Below are positions 1-5,011 of a DNA stretch of 5,011 bases, in pieces (position 1 is the stretch's first letter; the number at the start of each line of letters is the position of its first letter). Below the pieces are notes generated by a model. It saw only the letters and a program-made list of their open reading frames with translations, ran no database searches and was not told where the DNA came from. The stretch spans positions 148,624 to 153,634 of the forward strand of contig NVWR01000004.1 of assembly GCA_002746275.1 (NCBI GenBank). Direction: 5' to 3'. The translations under genes were made by a program, and so were the position numbers. The DNA is from Rhodobiaceae bacterium. Its GTDB lineage: Bacteria; Pseudomonadota; Alphaproteobacteria; Parvibaculales; Parvibaculaceae.

Positions 1-53
1 TTGCTCACCAGCCAATATACATCCAGTGAATGCGCCGAGAGCCTGTGGGAACG

Positions 54-524
54 ATGGATCGATTTCGACGACTGATATCTGGTTTGAAAAGTGTTGCTGC
101 TTCATCGGGCCATAGACTAGCCAGCCTTCTGCTCACCTTCTCGCTGCTCTCTGCCATGGCCGAGCCGGGTCTCGCCCGGCCCCGGGTTGAAACCGGGCGT
201 GATCTTTTTACGTTTTGCCAACTTGCCGCTGATCAACAATTGGCGCACCCGGGAGACCGGCTTTCCGGCAAGGCGCGATATTGTCGGCAATATGTGAGCG
301 GGTTTTTTGGAAGCCTGCGTGCCATGCAGGTGAATGAAGGCACGCAAAGGCTTCACGACAATGATGATCCGGACCGGTTCCAGTGCGCGTTGGTTCCTCG
401 CACCGCAAGCTTTGAGCAATTGGAACGCCAGATCATCCGGTTTGGGGAATGGAACCCTGAGTTGCTGGATGAACCAGCCATCCGGCTCATCCAGCGCGCC
501 TTCAGCTCTCTCGACCCTTGCTAA
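54..524 (+). CDS. Exported Rap1a/Tai-like small protein
   Basis: This predicts a 156-residue exported protein of unknown exact role. The N-terminus has several Arg/Lys residues, then a hydrophobic stretch (LASLLLTFSLL), then a likely signal peptidase site after GLA, about residue 41. The mature part has four cysteines (about residues 55, 77, 111 and 156), a C-x-x-YVSGFFGS segment, and a tail ending NPELLDEPAIRLIQRAF...DPC. That cysteine layout and the 'HP/NP...PA..L...AF...PC' ending match my memory of the Rap1a/Tai family, whose founding members neutralise type VI secretion effectors in the periplasm; many relatives are orphans of unknown function. I chose ATG 54 over the in-frame ATG at 30 because GTGGGA lies just before 54 and nothing resembling a ribosome binding site precedes 30. 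A TATACA box at 16-21 would also place transcription start near 28. No effector or secretion gene is visible nearby. The family call is moderately sure; an immunity role is unproven. Confidence 0.72.
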   Translation: MDRFRRLISGLKSVAASSGHRLASLLLTFSLLSAMAEPGLARPRVETGRDLFTFCQLAADQQLAHPGDRLSGKARYCRQYVSGFFGSLRAMQVNEGTQRLHDNDDPDRFQCALVPRTASFEQLERQIIRFGEWNPELLDEPAIRLIQRAFSSLDPC

Positions 525-543
525 GAGGGCGTTACGCCATCTC
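525..543. terminator. Weak hairpin between convergent genes
   Basis: GGCG (528-531), loop TTA, CGCC (535-538) form a short stem, which GAG (525-527) and CTC (541-543) can extend across a two-base bulge. It lies exactly where the two convergent genes end and overlaps the stop codon of the minus-strand gene. Neither strand has a T-run after it, so it does not look like a classical Rho-independent terminator. It may simply be a chance structure. Confidence 0.22.
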
Positions 544-1656
544 AAGGTGGTCTGGCACAACACCCACATAGTTTGCTGACGGGCGGATCAGACGGCCTGC
601 CTGTTCCTGCTCCATAACGTGGGCCGTCCACCCGGCCACGCGACCGATGGCGAATGTGGGCGTGAAAGCGCTGCGGGGAATGTCCAGGGCTTCCAATAGC
701 AGGGCCGTGTAGAACTCCACGTTGGTATCGAGAGGCCGATGGGGTTTGAGTTCTTTCAGCACTGCCTTGGCGGTTTCTTCCACCTGAAGCGCGAAGGCGA
801 TGCGCTGCCGGTGATTGCCGGACAGCTGTGCTACTTCTGCGCCCAACACATCGGCACGCGGATCACGCACCCGGTAGATGCGGTGGCCAAAACCCATCAG
901 GCGTTCGCCGGTCTGCACCGCATTGCGCAACCAGGGCTCGATGTTTTCCGGCGTCCCGATCTCATCCAGCATGTCGAGCACCGGGCCCGGCGCGCCCCCA
1001 TGCAAGGGTCCTTTAAGCGCACACAGACCCGCAAGAATGGACGATACCTGCCCCGCCGCTGTTGATGCCACCACGCGGGCGGTGAAGGTGGACGCGTTCA
1101 TGCCGTGATCGCTGGCGGTGGTGAAGTAGGCGTCCATGGCGTGGACAGCATCAGGCGTTGGCTCACTTCCATGCAACATGCGCAGATAGTCTTCTGCATG
1201 GCCCTGCGCCGCGTCAGGCGCACAAGGTTCGGCCCCTTGCTCGTGCCGCGCCAAGGCCGCAACGAATACCGGCATCGCCCCCACCAGCCGAAGAGGGGCC
1301 GGAATGGGATGTTCGTCTGCCAGCAGAGACAGACCAATGCGCAGTGCCTCGGTCACGGTGAGCCCCGCTGACGCTGCCAGGAGGGCTGGAACATGGGTAA
1401 ATGCATCAACCCGTGCAAGCCCCAAACCGTCGGCCACCTCCTGATCATCGCTCACATGCCCTGCTGTGCGCCAAAGGGCTGCGACTGTGCCTTCGAAACT
1501 TGAGGAGGCAACCAGGTCCGGCAGATCGAGCCCGGCGATAATGAGACGGCCCGCCGTCCCATCCACGCGGCTCAAAGCCGTATCTGCGGCGATAACGCCT
1601 TCCAAACCCGTCGCAACAGCTTTCGTCGCCTTCATTTTTTTGTTCTCATTTGTCAT
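532..1656 (-). CDS. Citrate/2-methylcitrate synthase, short type
   Basis: This cytoplasmic enzyme should condense an acyl-CoA (acetyl- or propionyl-CoA) with oxaloacetate. Its 374 residues fit the short dimeric citrate synthase/PrpC type, not the roughly 430-residue GltA type of Gram-negative bacteria, so it is probably not the main TCA-cycle enzyme. Family motifs appear in order: GLEGV near residue 18, DHGMNAST with His184, GPLHGG with catalytic His219, MGFGHRIY with His258, DPRA with Arg267, NVEFY with Glu314, GRVAGW with Arg339, and IRPSANY with Arg358. The last catalytic acid is Glu where most citrate synthases have Asp. The start is ATG 1656 because AAGGAG lies six bases upstream; the reading frame stays open to 1704, but that longer start has no such site. 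The gene is transcribed divergently from a helix-turn-helix citrate synthase paralogue. No prpB, prpD or acnB is in view, so acetyl- versus propionyl-CoA preference cannot be settled. The family is very sure, the substrate is not. Confidence 0.95.
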   Translation of the reverse strand: MTNENKKMKATKAVATGLEGVIAADTALSRVDGTAGRLIIAGLDLPDLVASSSFEGTVAALWRTAGHVSDDQEVADGLGLARVDAFTHVPALLAASAGLTVTEALRIGLSLLADEHPIPAPLRLVGAMPVFVAALARHEQGAEPCAPDAAQGHAEDYLRMLHGSEPTPDAVHAMDAYFTTASDHGMNASTFTARVVASTAAGQVSSILAGLCALKGPLHGGAPGPVLDMLDEIGTPENIEPWLRNAVQTGERLMGFGHRIYRVRDPRADVLGAEVAQLSGNHRQRIAFALQVEETAKAVLKELKPHRPLDTNVEFYTALLLEALDIPRSAFTPTFAIGRVAGWTAHVMEQEQAGRLIRPSANYVGVVPDHLEMA

Positions 1657-1662
1657 TTTTAA

Positions 1663-1668
1663 CTCCTT
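1663..1668 (-). promoter_or_regulatory. Ribosome binding site of the citrate synthase gene
   Basis: On the minus strand this reads AAGGAG, six bases before ATG 1656. It is the strongest Shine-Dalgarno match in the window, and it decides the start against the upstream in-frame ATG at 1704. Confidence 0.85.
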
Positions 1669-1702
1669 TGCTGGGGGATCAGCCCGGGCGTTTCCTGGGG
1701 GC

Positions 1703-1731
1703 AAGATGCGAATCCTTGCCTATGTCGTCAA
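1703..1731 (-). promoter_or_regulatory. Candidate promoter for the citrate synthase gene
   Basis: On the minus strand TTGACG (1731-1726) is followed after 17 bases by CATCTT (1708-1703). The -35 element is good and the -10 is weak, with three of six consensus positions. It would give a leader of about 40 bases before the start codon and lies beside the inverted repeat at 1734-1750. This is a motif match only. Confidence 0.33.
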
Positions 1732-1733
1732 TC

Positions 1734-1750
1734 TTGATTAAGCTGATCAA
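1734..1750. promoter_or_regulatory. Inverted repeat, possible MerR-type operator
   Basis: TTGAT (1734-1738) and ATCAA (1746-1750) are perfect inverted arms separated by seven bases. The repeat lies in the divergent control region, directly upstream of a TATAAT box on the plus strand and next to the candidate -35 of the minus-strand gene. MerR-family proteins bind inverted repeats located between the -35 and -10 elements, and the plus-strand gene carries a MerR-type head, so autoregulation and control of the paralogue through this site is a reasonable inference. The arms are short and could arise by chance. Confidence 0.35.
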
Positions 1751-1752
1751 TG

Positions 1753-1758
1753 TATAAT
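1753..1758 (+). promoter_or_regulatory. TATAAT -10 box before the HTH-citrate synthase gene
   Basis: This is an exact TATAAT, 16 bases before the TTG start at 1775. I find no convincing -35 at 16-20 bases upstream; TTGATT at 1734-1739 is only 13 bases away. If used, transcription would begin around 1765, leaving a leader of about ten bases and removing the weak AGAGG (1760-1764) from the message. So either translation is nearly leaderless, or another promoter is used. An activator could compensate for the missing -35. Confidence 0.35.
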
Positions 1759-1774
1759 TAGAGGCACCCAGAAA

Positions 1775-2980
1775 TTGACAGATGACGCCACCTTGTACCT
1801 TTCCGCCAAGGAAGCCGCTGCGGAACTCGCCGTCAGCCTGCCCACGCTCTATGCCTATGTCAGTCGAGATCTCATCCGCTCAGAACCGGTGCCCCACTCC
1901 CGCGCCCGGCGCTACCGGGCGGAGGATGTGCGGGCTCTGAAGGACCGCCGAACGGCGAAACTGGGGGAAGCCAAAACCACTCTGGATGAGACCGGGTACG
2001 CGCTGAATTTCGGTCAACCGCTGCTGGAGAGCGCCATTACCCTCATCGCGGACGGCAAGCTCTACTATCGCGGATCTGATGCAACGCAACTCGCGGAGCA
2101 CGGCACGCTGGAGAGCATCGCGTGTCTGCTTTGGGATTTTCCTCAAAACCCGTTTCAGGATGATGTGCTGCCGCCGTCCTTCCCTGCCCCGCCCGCCGAC
2201 CTGCCGCCAGTCGACCGCTGTCTGGCAGCCCTGCCCATTGCCGCCGTGGCGGACACCACTCTTTTCAACACAACGCCGGAAGGGCTTGCCGCCACCGGGG
2301 TGCGCATTCTGAGGCTGGTTGCCGCAACGATTGCCGGATGTGAGCCGTCAGCCAGACCACTGCACCACGTGTTGCGGGATGCTTGGGGAAAAGATGAAAT
2401 CACAGGCGAGGCTATTCGCACCGCTCTGGTGCTCTGCGCCGATCACGAACTCAATTCATCGGCGTTTACCGCGCGGTGTACGGCTGCGGCTGGGTCGACA
2501 CTCTATGGCGCGGTGATGGCTGGCCTTGCGGCCCTTCAGGGATCGCGACACGGGGGTATTTCAAGACGCACAGAAAATCTGCTGCGGGATCTGTCTGAAA
2601 CGGATGACCCGGCAGAGGGTGTGCGCCAAAGGTTGCGCGACCAGGAGCCCATGCCTGGATTTTCCCACTGGCTTTATCCCAATGGAGACCCCCGCGCCAA
2701 GAAGATGATGCGCTTTATGGCAGAACAACGCGGCGACAGTGACGCTTTTGCGCGCGCCTCCACCGTGATTGAAACCATGAAGAGTGCCGCCGGCATCAAA
2801 CCCAATGTGGACTTGGCCTTGGCGGCGCTGGGGGAGACTTTTGACTTGCCACGGGGTGCTGCTCTGTCACTCTTTGCACTTGGCCGCACAGCGGGGCTCA
2901 TCGCTCATGCCATCGAACAACAAATGCGCCCGGGCCTGATCCGTCCCCGAGCGCGCTACACAGGACCGACACCCCCATGA
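1775..2980 (+). CDS. MerR-type HTH-citrate synthase fusion protein
   Basis: This 401-residue protein has two parts. Residues 8-60 (LSAKEAAAELAVSLPTLYAY, then a wing and RRYRAEDVRALKDRR) look like a MerR winged helix-turn-helix. From about 73 to the end is a citrate synthase domain: LYYRGSD near 96, ADHELNSSAF with His224, GSRHGG with His259, MPGFSHWLYP with His298, DPRA with Arg307, NVD with Asp346, GRTAG with Arg371, and IRPRARYTG with Arg390. All main catalytic and substrate-binding positions seem kept, though the motif surroundings differ from true enzymes (GSRHGG for GPLHGG, NVDLAL for NVDFY). It may be a DNA-binding enzyme or a metabolite sensor that uses the citrate synthase fold as its dimeric ligand domain. 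The MerR coiled coil is absent. TTG 1775 is the furthest upstream start before an in-frame stop at 1739; TTG 1793 is an alternative that keeps the HTH. The domains are sure, the regulatory role is inferred. Confidence 0.9.
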   Translation: MTDDATLYLSAKEAAAELAVSLPTLYAYVSRDLIRSEPVPHSRARRYRAEDVRALKDRRTAKLGEAKTTLDETGYALNFGQPLLESAITLIADGKLYYRGSDATQLAEHGTLESIACLLWDFPQNPFQDDVLPPSFPAPPADLPPVDRCLAALPIAAVADTTLFNTTPEGLAATGVRILRLVAATIAGCEPSARPLHHVLRDAWGKDEITGEAIRTALVLCADHELNSSAFTARCTAAAGSTLYGAVMAGLAALQGSRHGGISRRTENLLRDLSETDDPAEGVRQRLRDQEPMPGFSHWLYPNGDPRAKKMMRFMAEQRGDSDAFARASTVIETMKSAAGIKPNVDLALAALGETFDLPRGAALSLFALGRTAGLIAHAIEQQMRPGLIRPRARYTGPTPP

Positions 2981-3642
2981 CCAAAACAACAGCCCTTATC
3001 GCCGGTGCCACCGGCCTTGTCGGCGGACACTTGCTGGAATACCTGCTGGCCTCGCCTCGCCACAGCCGTGTTGTCGCTGTGACCCGTCAGCCGCTTGAGC
3101 TAACCCACGACAAGCTCAACAATCTTGTGGTTGATTTCGATGATTTGGAAGACGGCATTCGCGCGACTGGCATCAAAACGGACGAGGCCTATTGTGCGCT
3201 CGGCACAACGATCAAGAAGGCTGGGAGCCAGGCGGCCTTCCGCAAGGTGGATTTTGACTATGAGACCGCTTTTGCCCGCGCGTCGCTGGAGGCTGGCGCC
3301 AAACGGTTCGCGCTCGTCTCCGCAGTTGGCGCGAGTGCTTCCTCATCGATTTTCTACTCCCGTGTCAAAGGCGAGACCGAAGAAGCAATCCGCGCGATGG
3401 GTTTTCCGGCGCTGCATATCTTTCAGCCCGGCGTCCTCTTGGGCCAACGGGGAGAAGCACGGCCGGCGGAGCAATTGGCCATCGCTGTTACCCCTATTCT
3501 CAATCTTGGCTTACAAGGGCCGTTGCGGAAATATCGCGGGATCGCGGCGGCAGATGTTGCAAAAGCCATGCTGGCTGCTCTTGAAACCGAGGGGGCAGAA
3601 GCAACGCATCGGTACGCCGATATGAAAGAAGCCGCGCGGTAG
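2977..3642 (+). CDS. NAD(P)-binding SDR-type protein, YraR/HTATIP2-like
   Basis: This 221-residue cytoplasmic protein has a Rossmann fold. GATGLVGG (residues 10-17) gives the GxxGxxG dinucleotide loop; the Arg of VTRQP (37) after the second strand suggests NADP preference. CALGTTIKKAGS (73-84), an LVSAVGA segment with Ser115, and Tyr127-x-x-x-Lys131 (YSRVK) follow in the order seen in atypical short-chain dehydrogenases. QPGVLLGQRGEARPAEQLA (150-168) is typical of the group that includes E. coli YraR and human HTATIP2. Substrate and reaction are unknown; 'sugar epimerase' labels on this group are generic. Its ATG overlaps the stop of the HTH-citrate synthase gene (ATGA) and has no ribosome binding site of its own, so translation is probably coupled and the two genes share one message. 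That suggests a linked role, possibly reducing or protecting a related metabolite, but this is inference. Confidence 0.86.
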   Translation: MTKTTALIAGATGLVGGHLLEYLLASPRHSRVVAVTRQPLELTHDKLNNLVVDFDDLEDGIRATGIKTDEAYCALGTTIKKAGSQAAFRKVDFDYETAFARASLEAGAKRFALVSAVGASASSSIFYSRVKGETEEAIRAMGFPALHIFQPGVLLGQRGEARPAEQLAIAVTPILNLGLQGPLRKYRGIAAADVAKAMLAALETEGAEATHRYADMKEAAR

Positions 3643-3679
3643 CTGTTTCTTTAGCGCGAGATACTTGCAATTCAAAAGT

Positions 3680-3707
3680 TTGATATGTGCCCTACTTGGT
3701 TTATTGA
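3680..3707 (+). promoter_or_regulatory. Weak candidate promoter for the MFS gene
   Basis: The 125-base gap 3643-3767 is AT-richer at its start than the flanking genes. TTGATA (3680-3685) followed after 16 bases by TATTGA (3702-3707) is the best promoter-like pair I can find; the -10 has only three consensus matches. It would produce a leader of about 55 bases that includes the hairpin at 3732-3749. Read-through from the upstream operon is equally possible, since no clear terminator follows the stop at 3642. Confidence 0.2.
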
Positions 3708-3731
3708 GAGCGGAGGGTCCGGTTTGGCGCG

Positions 3732-3749
3732 GGTCTTTTCGCAGAGACC
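3732..3749 (+). other. Leader hairpin before the MFS gene
   Basis: GGTCTTT (3732-3738) pairs with AGAGACC (3743-3749) around a TCGC tetraloop. The seven pairs include one G-U in RNA. The hairpin ends six bases before the AGAGG ribosome binding site of the MFS gene. It has no T-run, so it is not a normal terminator. It may shape the leader or affect translation; no riboswitch family is recognised. Confidence 0.4.
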
Positions 3750-4990
3750 AAAATCAGAGGTAGTAGATTGGCAGCAGATCAGCAAAGCGACGGCGGTTCT
3801 CACTCACAAGGCAGTTCGGCTATCCTCGCCTGGTACATGAGCGGTCAGGCAACCTGGTTTGCGAGCATTGGCCTGCAATTTGTTCTCTTTCCCTACCTGG
3901 TCGCCAATGTCTTGAACGAGACACCCGCCCGGATTGGCATTGCGCAGATGAGCCTTTCTGCGCCAGCTCTTCTTTTCATGCTGCTGGGCGGCGCAACCGC
4001 GGATCGCGGTGACCCTCGCACCATCCTGTTTCGCGTTCATCTGTTCGCAGCTTTACCACCGCTTGCATTGGCAACGGCTCTTAACGCGGGCCTTCTCAGT
4101 TTTGAAATTCTGGTCTGTTACGGCCTGTTTATGGGGACTGCGACGGCCTTCGCGATGCCCGCACGTGATGCAACGCTGAACCTCGTGGCACGCGGTAACA
4201 TCCAACAGACCGTGACACTGGCCATGGCTGTACAACAAACCGCGCAATTACTAGGCATGGTCATCGCTCTTTTTGCAGCGACAATTGGCGCACCCCTGCT
4301 CTTTGCGGGACAATCGCTTGTGGTCCTGGCCGGTGGGCTCACCGCCCGTCGGTTACCCCGCAAAAAACTGGACCCGAACATTGTCCATCCGTCGCGGGCA
4401 AAAGCGATGTTGGACGGTCTTACCTATGTTCGACGGTCGGAGATATTGTTGCCGATCGTTATCGCCATGTTTGCGATCGGTGTTTTCTTCATCGGCTCCT
4501 TTCTCGTCGCTCTGCCGTTGCTGGTGCGCGACTTTTATCACGGGGGTGTTGTTGAAATTGGCACCGCAAACATCGCCTTCTTTGGCGGCATGATTGCAGC
4601 CACCATATTTCTCCTCCGGTTTGGCCATGTGACCCGGCGCGGTCGGGCCGTGATCCTCTCCCTCATTGTCGGTGCTCTTGTCGTTGTCGGGCTGACCTTT
4701 GAAATGCCCTACTGGCTCTTTTGCGTTCTCTGCCTTATCTGGGGTCTGGGTGCAGGGTGTGTCATGACGCTCAGTCGCACGCTGGTTCAAGAAGAAGCAG
4801 ACGAAGCTTTTCGTGCCCGGGCTCTCTCCATCTTCCAACTAGGGTTTGCAGGTGGTTCTCCTCTTGGTGCTCTCCTCATGGGGTTCATGGCGGGCTATTT
4901 TGGAACACACAACGCCATGTGGATCCCCGCCGTTGGCATGACACTTGTGCTCGCATGGCTTATGGTGAAGTCTCGCCTTTGGTCTCTGCG
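3740..4990. repeat. 13-base inverted repeat spanning the MFS gene
   Basis: CGCAGAGACCAAA at 3740-3752 recurs as its exact reverse complement, TTTGGTCTCTGCG, at 4978-4990. One arm is in the leader, overlapping the hairpin; the other is in the last codons of the gene. The coordinates span both arms and the gene between them. No transposase or target duplication is seen, and a chance match of this length is not improbable in 5 kb. Confidence 0.3.
3756..3760 (+). promoter_or_regulatory. Ribosome binding site of the MFS gene
   Basis: AGAGG lies seven bases before TTG 3768. This spacing supports the TTG as the true start. The next in-frame ATG (3837) would cut into the first membrane helix and has no comparable site. 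Confidence 0.65.
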
Positions 4991-5009
4991 GGCTCATCAT
5001 TCTGACTGA
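3768..5009 (+). CDS. MFS transporter, MFS_3/EntS-like exporter family
   Basis: This 413-residue inner-membrane protein has about twelve hydrophobic segments, at roughly 19-45, 56-75, 86-104, 107-128, 148-172, 174-192, 227-252, 263-284, 293-311, 313-338, 352-375 and 382-400, with a central cytoplasmic loop near 193-225. The motif A loop between helices 2 and 3 reads GGATADRGDPRTIL (74-87), with a degenerate copy RFGHVTRRGRAVIL (284-297) between helices 8 and 9. PARDATLNLV (131-140) and EEADEAFRARALSIFQLGFA (342-361), followed by GGSPLGALLMG, resemble the MFS_3 group, which includes the enterobactin exporter EntS and many drug or siderophore exporters. The substrate cannot be read from sequence, and no siderophore or regulator gene adjoins it. 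It starts at TTG and lies 125 bases after the upstream gene on the same strand, so it could be a separate transcript or the distal end of the operon. The stop codon is inside the window, so the gene is complete. Confidence 0.9.
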   Translation: MAADQQSDGGSHSQGSSAILAWYMSGQATWFASIGLQFVLFPYLVANVLNETPARIGIAQMSLSAPALLFMLLGGATADRGDPRTILFRVHLFAALPPLALATALNAGLLSFEILVCYGLFMGTATAFAMPARDATLNLVARGNIQQTVTLAMAVQQTAQLLGMVIALFAATIGAPLLFAGQSLVVLAGGLTARRLPRKKLDPNIVHPSRAKAMLDGLTYVRRSEILLPIVIAMFAIGVFFIGSFLVALPLLVRDFYHGGVVEIGTANIAFFGGMIAATIFLLRFGHVTRRGRAVILSLIVGALVVVGLTFEMPYWLFCVLCLIWGLGAGCVMTLSRTLVQEEADEAFRARALSIFQLGFAGGSPLGALLMGFMAGYFGTHNAMWIPAVGMTLVLAWLMVKSRLWSLRAHHSD

Positions 5010-5011
5010 CC

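Noticed and set aside
117..569. 150-codon open frame on the minus strand opposite the Rap1a/Tai-like gene
   Set aside because: It is a shadow of the real plus-strand gene and overlaps the end of the citrate synthase gene. It has no ribosome binding site or recognisable motif, whereas the plus strand shows a signal peptide and family-like cysteines.
739..1065. 108-codon plus-strand frame within the citrate synthase gene
   Set aside because: It is a shadow of the minus-strand enzyme, whose catalytic motifs lie in exactly this region.
1656..1704. Longer N-terminus for the short citrate synthase (start at 1704)
   Set aside because: The 16 extra residues would be encoded across the AAGGAG ribosome binding site of the downstream ATG and have no initiation signal of their own.
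1466..1741. 91-codon plus-strand frame covering the start of the citrate synthase gene and part of the divergent region
   Set aside because: Its frame is antisense to conserved citrate synthase sequence and to the strong ribosome binding site, and it has no initiation signal of its own. The hydrophobic patch FVAFIFLF arises from reading the Lys-rich start of the real gene backwards.
3630..3660. CGCGC...GCGCG arms after the NAD(P)-binding gene, considered as a terminator
   Set aside because: The arms are five bases with a 16-base gap, they begin inside the coding sequence, and no T-run follows. They are too weak to call.
4353..4838. 161-codon open frame on the minus strand inside the MFS gene
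   Set aside because: The product is hydrophilic and featureless, as expected of the antisense of membrane-protein codons. The MFS frame has twelve membrane helices and family motifs over the same span.
3740..4990. MFS gene as part of an insertion element bounded by terminal inverted repeats
   Set aside because: There is no transposase, no target-site duplication, one arm is inside coding sequence, and base composition resembles the neighbours.

Overview
This window reads as bacterial chromosome, gene-dense and moderately GC-rich (judged by eye). It holds five complete protein genes and no RNA genes, insertion sequences or CRISPR arrays that I can see. The best guess for the host is an alphaproteobacterium, possibly near the Rhizobiales. 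The main reason is a short citrate/methylcitrate synthase sitting beside a citrate synthase-like protein with an N-terminal MerR-type helix-turn-helix, a pairing I associate from memory with that group. A secreted Rap1a/Tai-like protein fits too. No rRNA or housekeeping marker is present to confirm this.

Layout. Positions 54-524 (+) encode a small exported protein with four cysteines that resembles the Rap1a/Tai family. It converges, with only 7 bases between stop codons, on a 374-residue citrate synthase family enzyme at 532-1656 (-). A 118-base divergent region (1657-1774) separates that enzyme from a plus-strand gene at 1775-2980, which joins a MerR-type DNA-binding domain to a full-length citrate synthase domain. 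The divergent region contains a strong ribosome binding site for the minus-strand gene, a TATAAT box, and a 17-base inverted repeat that could be an operator. The fusion gene overlaps the next gene by 4 bases (ATGA). That gene, 2977-3642 (+), encodes a small NAD(P)-binding SDR-type protein of the YraR/HTATIP2 kind. After a 125-base gap with a leader hairpin comes a 12-helix MFS exporter-like protein (3768-5009, +) starting at TTG.

How the genes may work together. The most interesting unit is the divergent pair. A citrate synthase fold that keeps the His/His/Asp catalytic residues is attached to a DNA-binding head, and it faces a stand-alone short-type citrate or methylcitrate synthase across a compact shared control region. 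The inference is that the fusion protein senses a substrate or product (acetyl-CoA, propionyl-CoA, oxaloacetate or citrate) and regulates its paralogue, itself and the coupled reductase-like gene. The sequence supports the architecture but not the ligand or the regulation. The Rap1a/Tai-like gene and the MFS gene have no visible functional link to this unit.
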